Of a stretch of DNA of 64,000 nt, positions 54,954 to 64,000 are shown one piece after another. The stretch is from Cyprinodon diabolis. Taxonomy: Eukaryota; Chordata; Actinopteri; Cyprinodontiformes; Cyprinodontidae. The position numbers were made by a program, and so were the translations under genes. The stretch covers positions 35,179,510 to 35,243,509 of the forward strand of contig CM060068.1 in NCBI GenBank assembly GCA_030533445.1, read 5' to 3'. Each line of letters opens with the position of its first letter. Within the stretch, counting starts at the first letter, position 1. A model generated the notes under the pieces. That model was not told where the DNA came from. It worked only from the letters and a program-made list of their open reading frames with translations, and did no database searches.

Positions 54954-55581
54954 TACGATGTTGTCGAAACACTCACCCAGCTAGCTCTACAGGTTCGTCA
55001 AGGTCTCCTTGTCCAGTTTGTTTCCTCGTAAAATACGAGACAATTGTTAATGTTTAAACCTTACTTTGTTTAATTTTCAATTATTGGCTTGTACTTACCT
55101 GAGTAGATTTGATATGAACTACGTGTATGCTGCCATTTTACTTACGCACAGCTCTCCTGAGATCTCAGCCACTCGTTCCCCAACTGAATTACAAGCATAT
55201 TTGGTTTAACACATTTGTTTCCATGTCTTATGATGCTAACATGACAAAATTATTTAAGAGTATCTAAATACGATATGTTTAAATGGATGAATAAGATGCA
55301 CTATGATTATTTTATTTTCAGTGTATGTTACTTTTTGGAGGCCAAATTACTCACCCCTTTTTGATGGTGGAAACAGCTAGTTGATTGATGAGCAACAGGG
55401 CACTTTCCAAACACCATTCAAAGGATGAATGACTTTTAGTTTGGTTTGCAGGTCCTTTACGTCCCTTTTTAATAACACTTGATCTTAATCCTCTCGCAGA
55501 TACTCTCCTCAAGCTCTACGAAGCTCATAACAGAGCAGAGCAGGACGGAAAGAATGGCGGAGGCCGTTGGCCTTGCTTTAC
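54954..55581. other. Stretch without a gene (copy 3)
   Basis: It corresponds to 32779-33406, and I see no feature in it. Confidence 0.55.
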
Positions 55582-55848
55582 GCAGGTTTATCCACTGCAG
55601 ATGGAGACTGAGGAGGAGGTTTTGCTGGGAGTTTTAAAAGCTGCAGATGGAGACTGAGGGGGAAGTTTTACAGGCAGGTTTAACTCTGCAGATGGAGACT
55701 GAGGTGGAAGTTTTTTTGGCAGATTTAGATGGAGACTGATGAGGAGGTTTTCCAGGCAGGTTTAAACTCTGCAGATGGAGACTGATGAGGAGGTTTTGCA
55801 GGCAGGTTTAAATTCTGCAGATGGAGGCTGATGAGGAGGTTTTGCAGG
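55582..55848. repeat. 46-bp minisatellite, left block (copy 3)
   Basis: It has the same core units as copy 2, with one unit shortened (GCAGATTTAGATGGAGACTG). Confidence 0.9.
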
Positions 55849-55853
55849 CACGT

Positions 55854-56421
55854 TGTCAGGTTTCTGTTATGTTTTTCTTTTCAGTATTCAGTCTTGCTTT
55901 TCTCCTTGTTTTATAGTCCTAGTAATTTAACATTGTGGTATTTCCAGTCTTCCAGGTTTCTCTTTTGTTGCTCTCTGCTGCCCTCTTGTGTTCTCCTTCT
56001 TCACTAGCTATTTCCCTCTTGTTCTGTGCACACCTGCTCCCAGTTTCCTCATTAGCCCCCTCTTTGTCTCAGTCTCCTTTAAAAGCCCTCTCTCTTCAGT
56101 TCCCCTTTGCTGGGTCCTTGTCAAACACTGCCAAACTTTGTCAAACTTCCTCCAACTCCGTCTCCCTGAGTCTTCCTCGTTGTGACAGTGATTCCCCTGA
56201 TGTCTCCACGGTTTCTGGTTCGTTTTGACTAGTTTTTTATGTTTGATTCTTTTGGATTTTTGGACTCCTGATTTCATGCTTGTTTGGACTTCGTTTTCAT
56301 TATTGGATTTTTGGATACCCTGCCTTTATTTTCAGTTTCCCTTTTTAATTAAATCAATCAAATTCACCTCTGCCTTCCTGCCTCTGCTTTTGGGTCAACA
56401 CTCTATAACCAAATCCTGACA
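55854..56421 (+). repeat. Solo Gypsy-like LTR in the minisatellite (copy 3)
   Basis: The 568-bp LTR runs from TGTCAGG to CCTGACA with CACGT/CAGGT at its sides. The duplication mismatch is shared with copy 2. Confidence 0.88.
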
Positions 56422-56426
56422 CAGGT

Positions 56427-56905
56427 TTAGACTCTGCAGATGGAGACTGAGGAGGAGGTTTTGCTGGGAGTTTTAAAAGCTGCAGATGGAGACTGAGGGG
56501 GGAGTTTTTTTGGCAGATTTAAACTCTGCAGATGGAGGCTGAGGTGGATGTCTTCCTGGCAGGTTTAAAATCTGCAGATGGGGATGGAGGTTTTGATGGC
56601 AGTTTTAACTGCAGATGGAGACTGAGGTGGAAGTTTACAGGCAGGTTTTAGATCTGCAGATGGAGATGGAGGTTTTGATGGCAGGTTTAACTGCAGATGG
56701 AGACTGAGGTGGAAGTTTTGCAGGCAGGTTTAAACTCTGCAGATAGAGACTTAGGTGGAGGTTTTGCATGCAGGTTTAAACTCTGCAGAGGGAGACTGAT
56801 GAGGAGGTTTTTCAGGCAGGCTTAAACTCTGCAGATGGAGACTGATGAGGAGGTTTTGGGGGGTAAACTTAAGGTTCGGAGATGGAGACTGAGGTTGAGG
56901 TCAAC
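56427..56905. repeat. 46-bp minisatellite, right block (copy 3)
   Basis: It is colinear with 34261-34737 with scattered base changes. Confidence 0.9.
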
Positions 56906-57084
56906 TCAGCAGTTTCTTTTTTACTTTAATCCATAACCGATTTTGATTGATCCAAAGAGGTTTGATTTAAGTTATCAAGCTTTAGGCTGAACTTTTAGAG
57001 AATTATATAAAAATGTGTTGGTTTCATTGTCAGTATTGTCAGTCAGGTTTCTGAGTGTTTGTCTTGGAACTTTGTTTTTTTTTT

Positions 57085-60000
57085 TTACTCATCCAAGATG
57101 TAAAGAGGAGGATATTTCCCACAGCCATAGGTGATGTTTTCATTAATCAGGCCATTTTGGCTGGCTAACGTTGTAATAGAGGGCTTGTTCATCCTTTCCC
57201 AGAGCTTTTGCTTGATACCTCGCCCTAAGTTGAGAGTGTAAGGTCGCCTTCGACCATTTTTGTACCTGTGAAAAGCAGACATTTATAAAATGACAACAGA
57301 TCGGCATGGGTTTAACAATTTTACAATCTTTAAAACTAAGTGTTGAGGTCCCAACTTCCAACATCAATATAAATTCACCTCAGCATGTCATCGACCACTT
57401 CATGGTAAATCTGCTGGTACTCCTCTAATGTGTGAGTGTGAATTATCAAGGGCTCATTGTCCTGCACAGCAGCAGTGGAGGACTGGTTGAGGATTGGCAT
57501 ATGACAGACTGCTGGGAGGTCTGCAGGGTGGATGGTGGCCGGAGGCTTAGAGATCAGCCTTTCAACCTGAGTGGTGCATTGAGCAGGAGCTGAGGTCACA
57601 ACAAGAGGTTGGTTGGGATGAGCTGCCATTGAACGCCTCCTCTTCTGGGGAGGCGTGGCAGAGTCAGGAGAATGATGGCGTTTTCTAGATACTTTAGGGG
57701 CCTGGAGAAGATAAGAAAGTTTGGAGTAGAACCTACTTAGAAGTTCATTTCACAAAAACCAAACAGCAAATATTTACTGTTATATAAAATTTATCAGTAG
57801 CTGTTTTTAGTGTGTGTTTAAAGAGGAGAAAAAGATTTTACCTGCTCATCTTGGCAGCATGGACATTCTCTCTTAGTCCTGCCCGCTGAAGCTCTCACTG
57901 CTCTCTGATTACCATAAAGATTGGCAGGAAGACCACATGACAAAACATGCATTAGACTGAGGCTATGATTATATTTAGACCAAAAGAGATTTTGTGAATA
58001 ATAGGAGTCTGTCTCGCAAGGTGTTGCCTAGATGCTATCCAGGGCGAAACAATCTAAGTTATTATTATGCACTCCATATACAAAAATAGAGCTCTAAGGT
58101 TAATACAAGAGATGGAAACTCTTATTTTGTAATAAGCTATGAAAAGATTTTTGAGTTGCCATGTTGCATTGATGGAGTCAGTTAATTAAAACTGGTCTAC
58201 TGACAACTCTATTGCATTATGAGGAAACAAGTCACAAAACTCTTAGATCATTCTTTTGGCAGCTCTACGGGCAAACAGTAGAAACAAGCAAGAAAAAAAC
58301 TTATGTAACACTATTGATTCAAATAGTGCTGAAGATGGCATCTAATTTTTGATTTAAAGCAATGATAAACTAAAGAGCTAATACCAAAGTTTGGTTTTCT
58401 TTACATTATCCTGACTACATTTAATATTTTCTTGCTCAAAATCTAAAATTATCAAGGTTAACTTGGATTATTTCTTTAAAAAACCCAGATTACATACAAA
58501 TACCTTCAACATTACATGTTACTGACCATCTTTAAAATGTAATGAAATAATCTGCTTTTAAACACACCAACAATCAAAGTGAAGCAGCAAACACTTTAAA
58601 ACTGTTTATTGGCATTTTAATTTGTAATAATTTTACTTATGTTATAAAAGATAAAAATAGTTACCGTATTTTCACGACCATAAGGCGCACCGTACTAAAA
58701 GGCGCGGGTTTTATATACAGGTACATATCCTCTACTACGTTTAAATATCTCTACTGCAGGAGCAAAACTAAGTATGTTTGTGCTTTATTCATGTATTTAT
58801 TACAAAGTATTAATCAAACCCATCGAAGTCATCATCCTCTGTTTCTGAATTAAACAGCCGCGCTAAATCAGACATGCCAATTTCCCTTTCTTCGCTCAGT
58901 CACTTTCCGTGCCGCGCGGCTCCTTGGAAATAATGCCGGCTTTTGCGAAAGCTCGAACAACAGTGCCAGCAGACACATTAGCCCAAGCATCTACAATCCA
59001 TCCGCAAACTGTGGCGTAACTTGCCCGGCGCTGCCTTCCACTTTTCGTGAAACTGTGGTCTCCGTCTGTCATCCATCGCTCCCACGCTGCTCGCAGCCTT
59101 ACTTTGAACGGCCGGTTCACACCGATGTCGAGCTGTTGAAGTTCCTTTGTCAGACCTCGCGGAATAACAGCAAGCACAGCTTTCATTTGTTTCACCTTGT
59201 TTTTCACATCGGCTATGAGATGGGCACGCATGGAGTCACAGATTAACAGCGATGGTGATGCGTTGAAAAAACCACCTGGTGTCCTTACATCAGACATGTT
59301 AACAAGTCATTTTTTGCAAGTCCAAGTCAAGTCTCAAGTCTTGAGAGCTCAAGTCCAAGTCAAGTCTTAAGTCTTGAGAGTTCAAGTCCAAGTCACGTCT
59401 CAAGTCTAGAGTAGGCCTGTTGCAATATTAAATTAATCGCACAATAAATTCTAATTACATGATTAATAAAAATAAGTTCAATAATTTGTGTGCTTGCTTG
59501 TTTCTCCTTGTGTTTTCATCTCCTTCACTGAGATGAAAACTTAGCTTAAAGGTCACTATTATATCTATGGAATGATCATTATCTTGAACTGGTAAGTGAA
59601 AAATACATGCTTATATGTCACGTAGCATTGCGTCAGTGACGTCAGTGCTACATGACTGACAGCCCCTCTGCCGTTTTTTTTTTTTTAACCTCTGCTGTGT
59701 GCGGGTAGGCGAGCGGCGATCAGTCAAGTTAGTAAAACAAAAAACACTTAAAAAATAAGATATTGTTCACTAGTCAGAAATCGCCAGTCTCGGTCGAGTC
59801 TGAAGTCCTTCAAATGCATGTCTAAGTCGAGTCTATAGTCATTAAATATGCGACTTAAGTGCGACTCGAGTACGAGTCACAAACTCGAGTCCCCACCTCT
59901 GCCTTACATACACCTCCCTCAGCCACTCTTTCTTCATCTCCTCATCCATCCAGCCCTTTTATTTGCCTTAATAACGACTCCAGCTGGAAAAGTCTCTTTA

Positions 60001-61205
60001 GGCAAAGTCTTTCTCTTAAAAATCACCATAGGTGGCAGTTTCTGTCCTTTTGCGTGGCAGCCAAGCACAACAGTAAACGACGCCTTTTCATACCCCGTTG
60101 TATGTATCGCTACCGTGCTGGTCCCCTTCTTCTCCACGGTGTGATTCACCAGGATGTCGAAAGTGAGCTGCACCTCGTCCATGTTGGTGATGTGGCTTGG
60201 CTGGATGCATTTGTCGGTGATGTGTTTGCTGCAGAAAGAGTGGAAGCTCGCCAGCTTTTCATTATAATCCGCCAGACGTTGCTGCGCTACTGTAGTCCTG
60301 GTCCGGATGGAAAAATGGCACCGTTTCATAAAACGAAAGCACCACGACGGACCTCCTTGAAAATGTTCAATTTCATTTCTTCCGCTAGCGTTACTGCTTT
60401 TAGTCGAACAGTGACCGACGAAACGCTCGCCCCACTCATTCTTTGCTCGATGATCACCTCGCCTTATGTCCGTGTAGACTAAGCTGCGTCTTCTTCACCT
60501 GTCGGAGTTCGTTTTCCATCTTCCTCCACTTGCGAACCATCGGTTCATTAATCTTGAATTCTCTCGTGGCTGCTCGATTTCCATGTTCCTCTGCGTAGCT
60601 TATAGCCTTCAGTTAGCCTTCCGCAGTAACAACACATATAGGTCGCACCGCACTATAAGGCGAGCCACACATTTTGAGGGGGAAAAAAGACGTTTATATG
60701 CGCCTTATAGTCGCGAAAATATGGTAAAAGTAATAGTGTAAGTTGCTTATTTCAGCAGCATTACAAAAACAAATGCTAAAATTATGCTTCATATGAAAAA
60801 ATTGCGACTATTTTACTTTTTAACAGGTTAACTTTACAATTCTCTATTTCTTTATCATGTAGCTCTTACTTTAGACATGTTTCTTTAATAGTATTTAGTT
60901 TAACCATCAGCAAACTTAAAAGTTTCTAGAACTTTCTCCAATCAATCACACAGAAAACAATGCAGAGTTTTAGAAAACTAAGTACTCACATCTTTCATGT
61001 TCAAAGCTTCAAATTCAACGTTGGTCAGTTTCTTGGAGACTTTAAATCTTCTTAGAGATGAAGAAGTCGTCAAAAAAGGTGCATTCGCCGAGTGAGGTCT
61101 GAGAAAATGTCGTAATTTTCCGTTGGTTGTTGTTCTTTGTTTTTAAATTATGCGGAATTACAGTTTGCTTTTAAATGATGCACTTGAAGAAACCATAGCA
61201 ACCAT
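57085..61205 (-). CDS. Candidate gene A, five exons (copy 3)
   Basis: Exons 61205-61162, 61098-60990, 57904-57842, 57701-57379 and 57265-57085 are open and in phase with the same splice borders. The protein differs from copies 1 and 2 at only a few positions (for example TSAPAQ preceded by VV rather than VG). Its upstream sequence is uninterrupted, unlike copy 2, and intron 3 holds the pogo element with both ends. This and copy 1 are the best templates for the gene model. Confidence 0.6.
58664..60724 (-). mobile_element. pogo/Tigger-like element (copy 3)
   Basis: Both inverted repeats and TA flanks (58662-58663 and 60725-60726) are present. The transposase is decayed as in copy 1. Confidence 0.88.
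59291..59901. mobile_element. Non-autonomous hAT inside pogo (copy 3)
   Basis: CCTTACAT lies at 59283-59290 and 59902-59909. It has the long form (611 bp), as in copy 1. Confidence 0.92.
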
Positions 61206-62141
61206 GGATTTCTCTGCATGTTTTAAATTGTGTGTTATGTTTGCATATTTAGAAAAAAGGCTAATAGCCTGTTAGCACTGTTAGCACCTTAAACTCACTA
61301 TGCAAGGAAGATCAATGCATAGTTTGACTTGGTCTAGATACCCAAAGGGACACGTTACGTGGTGTTTGGTTCACATTAAGGAAATTCTTGATTTGTCTTT
61401 AAACCTGCCAAATGCAGCCTTATTTTTCCGATTAAGCTTCAGATTTCCAGCTTTTAAAAAGAAGCAGGTTTAAAGTCGTAGGGAAGTCATTAAAATTTCA
61501 AATCATTCTGGCTTAAACGTGTATATAAATGTACTCTTCATCAGACAATATTGTCCCAAAAGTTAGAAAATTTCTATTTAAGAAAAAAATCCTGTGGTGT
61601 TTTTTTCCCCCGCTATTTTATGCAGGCCAGTTAGTTATATGTCAGCTTGTTCACCTAAATTCAACCAATCATATATCAACGGTCATCTGTCAATCAAATT
61701 TTTTTGCACATGGCACTGCATGAAAAGTGAGATTTTCATCCCCGTAAACTCCCGCAGATCTCCCTGATTTTCGTCAGTTAACGACAATTTGCAACCCGCG
61801 CTTGTCGCCGTTTGTCAGTGCCACAAATTGTTGGAAGCGGACTCTGACATATGTGGAGAGCGATCAGCTGTACTAATGGCCCTAATTAGCATATGAATGC
61901 AGCGAACCCGCGCGGCTGGCCAGGTCTGGCTTGAATAACCTACTCAGTATTGGCTGAAACCACTATTCTCAAACAAGTAAAATCGCTCGTGATTGGCAGC
62001 AAAATGACACGTGGCCAGGCCAGGCTTGAATGTTCTTACTGAGTATTGGATGGAACCACTTCTTTTTAAACAAGTAAAATCGCTTGTGATTGGTTGGCAT
62101 ATATATATATATTTACATATATATATATATATATAAATATA
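61206..62141. other. Upstream region of gene A (copy 3)
   Basis: No gene was seen. The ~90-bp direct repeats are at 61917-62100, followed by a short TA microsatellite. Confidence 0.4.
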
Positions 62142-63359
62142 CTCTCACCGGCCACTTTTTTAGGTACCCCATGCTAGTAACAGGTTGGACCCCCTTTTGC
62201 CTTCAGAACTGCCTCAATTCTTCGTGGCATAGATTCAGCAAGGTGCTGGAAGCATTCCTCAGGGAGTTTGGTCCATATTGACATGATGGCATCACACAGT
62301 TGCCGCAGATTTGTCGGCTGCACATCCATGATGCGAATCTCCCGTTCCACCACATCCCAAAGATGCTCTATTGGATTGAGATCTGGTGACTGTGGAGGCC
62401 ATTTGAGTACAGTGAACTCATTGTCATGTTCAAGAAACCAGTCTGAGATGATTCCAGCTTTATGACATGGCGCATTATCCTGCTGAAAGTAGCCATCAGA
62501 AGTTGGGTACATTGTGCGCATAAAGGGATGGACATGGTCAGCAACAATACTCAGGTAGGCTGTGGCGTTGCAACGATGCTCAATTGGTACCAAGGGGCCC
62601 AAAGAGTGCCAAGAAAATATTCCCCACACCATGACACCACCACCAGCCTGAACTGTTGATACAAGGCAGGATGGATCCATGCTTTCATGTTGTAGACGCC
62701 AAATTCTGACCCTACCATCCGAATGTCGCAGCAGAAATCGAGACTCACCAGACCAGGCAACGTTTTTCCAATCTTCTATTGTCCAATTTCGATGAGCTTG
62801 TGCAAATTGTAGCCTCAGTTTCCTGTTCTTAGCTGAAAGGAGTGGCACCCGGTGTGGTCTTCTGCTGCTGTTGCCCATCTGCCTCAAAGTTCGACGTACT
62901 GTGCGTTCAGAGATGCTCTTCTGCCCACCTTGATTGTAACGGGTGGTTATTTGAGTCACTGTTGCCCTTCTATCAGCTCGAACCAGTCTGGCCATTCTCC
63001 TCTGACCTCTGGCATCAACAAGGCATTTCCGCCCACAGAACTGCCGCTCACTGGATGTTTTTGCTTTTTCGGACCATTCTCTGTAAACCCTAGAGATGGT
63101 TGTGCGTGAAAATCCCAGTAGATCAGCAGTTTCTGAAATACTCAGACCAGCCCTTCTGGCACCAACAATCATGCCATGTTCAAAGTCACTCAAATCACCT
63201 TTCTTCCCCATACTGATGCTCGGTTTGAACTGCAGGAGATTGTCTTGACCATGTCTACATGCCTAAATGCACTGAGTTGCCGCCATGTGATTGGCTGCTT
63301 AGAAATTAAGTGTTAACGAGCAGTTGGACAGGTGTACCTAATAAAGTGGCCGGTAGGTG
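62142..63359 (-). mobile_element. Tc1-like transposon (copy 3)
   Basis: The 1218-bp element has terminal bases CTCTCACC and GGTAGGTG, the same variants as copy 1. TA flanks both sides. Confidence 0.93.
62174..63211 (-). CDS. Tc1-like transposase, full length, first Asp replaced (copy 3)
   Basis: It is open for 345 codons, with Gly at residue 155 as in the other two copies and Asp245/Glu282 kept. One private change, MGNSS for MGYSS, lies near the end of the DNA-binding region. The identical lesion in all units means the dead allele was what got duplicated. Confidence 0.88.
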   Translation of the reverse strand: MGKKGDLSDFEHGMIVGARRAGLSISETADLLGFSRTTISRVYREWSEKAKTSSERQFCGRKCLVDARGQRRMARLVRADRRATVTQITTRYNQGGQKSISERTVRRTLRQMGNSSRRPHRVPLLSAKNRKLRLQFAQAHRNWTIEDWKNVAWSGESRFLLRHSDGRVRIWRLQHESMDPSCLVSTVQAGGGVMVWGIFSWHSLGPLVPIEHRCNATAYLSIVADHVHPFMRTMYPTSDGYFQQDNAPCHKAGIISDWFLEHDNEFTVLKWPPQSPDLNPIEHLWDVVEREIRIMDVQPTNLRQLCDAIMSIWTKLPEECFQHLAESMPRRIEAVLKAKGGPTCY

Positions 63360-63361
63360 TA

Positions 63362-63397
<36 letters not shown>

Positions 63398-63485
63398 TAT
63401 ATTTATATATATATATATAAATATATATTTATTTATTCATATGCAAATATATATTTATTTATTCATATATTTATTCATATGATGT
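63360..63485. repeat. TA/TTTA microsatellite right of Tc1 (copy 3)
   Basis: It is the longest of the three versions, with an extra TA run of about 20 bp directly after the element. Confidence 0.9.
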
Positions 63486-63781
63486 ATAATTATGTTATCC
63501 TACACTACTACACTATTATTAGGCTACCATCAAGGACATGAATGAATTTATACAGGAAATGAACATTTGCCAGGAAGATGTTTATGCAAAGAAAGAGCTT
63601 TATTAAAACAAACAACTATATACAACGCGAGGATCTGCCCACACATGCTTATCCAAAAATTACAACTCCGTGAACTGTCCGTTTGCCTCCTCGGGGTTGG
63701 AGGTAACTGGCAGCATTCCCTCCGAGGCAGGTCCGATGTGCAGACGCCTACTGTGCGTGGCCCTGTACTTCGGCATCGCTT

Positions 63782-63898
63782 CTAACCGGGACTGCAGCTT
63801 AACACAGAGTTCAGAGAGATCCGGCCTACGAAATGGCGGTGGCCATTCCAGAGTTCCACTTCCTCATCGGCTAGCACACTCTGCCTCGATTTCAGCAG
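63782..63898 (-). CDS. Candidate gene B, last exon only (copy 3)
   Basis: Only the fifth exon (acceptor TTTTTTTACAG, then 38 codons to TAG) is within the window; exon 4 would start just beyond 64000. The AATAAA downstream is intact (63599-63604). Confidence 0.5.
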   Translation of the reverse strand: MLKSRQSVLADEEVELWNGHRHFVGRISLNSVLSCSPG

Positions 63899-64000
63899 CT
63901 GTAAAAAAAAAACAATGAATCAGCACTATGCGATGGGATGCACTGCGTATGGACACCACACATCTATCAATGCACCTGAAAAATAGTCACCAAATAAAGT

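Larger units (their letters stand above)
46403..64000 (+). repeat. Tandem unit, copy 3 (truncated by window end)
   Basis: This copy is colinear with copy 2 from the first base and carries the empty sites for both copy-2-specific LINE insertions. The window ends between the fifth and fourth exons of candidate gene B. Confidence 0.96.

Overview
The window looks like teleost fish genomic DNA. It is AT-rich and intron-rich. It is crowded with element types typical of ray-finned fish: Tc1-like, pogo/Tigger-like, hAT and CACTA-like DNA transposons, L1, L2 and other LINE pieces, Gypsy-type LTRs, and long TA/TG microsatellites. I see no rRNA, tRNA, CRISPR array or bacterial-style operon.

The dominant structure is a direct tandem array of one large unit: copy 1 (about 1344-22394, 21.05 kb), copy 2 (22395-46402, 24.0 kb) and copy 3 (46403 to the window end, truncated). 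Bases 1-1343 share nothing obvious with the unit and look like the left flank. Nearly every feature occurs two or three times in the same order. The copies differ by substitutions, deletions and datable element insertions. Copies 2 and 3 agree closely over their first ~9 kb, where copy 1 is heavily rearranged. Over the last ~14 kb all three are very similar, with patchy sharing of variants.

Order within a unit, left to right: a HARBI1-like nuclease fragment (-); a broken multi-exon SAMD3-like gene (-); a microsatellite; in copies 2/3 a solo LTR, a foldback element and a plus-strand transposon-protein remnant; CACTA-like 3' termini; a hairpin hAT MITE; a frameshifted L1 ORF1 (-); a 46-bp minisatellite hosting a Gypsy-like LTR; candidate gene A (five exons, 239 codons, -) whose large intron holds a pogo element that itself holds a hAT element; a Tc1-like element with an open but probably dead transposase; candidate gene B (five exons, 169 codons, -) with CCAAT/E-box upstream sequence and an AATAAA signal; and a 5'-truncated L1 with a 13-bp target duplication, interrupted by a Harbinger-like and a TTAA-type MITE.

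Genes A and B are the most interesting content. Their exons join in phase with GT-AG borders. Gene A is open in all three copies, while the transposon genes around it are mostly broken. Gene B is open in copy 1 and broken in copy 2, and only its last exon is visible in copy 3. All product names rest on reading the sequence and on recalled family motifs; no database search was possible.
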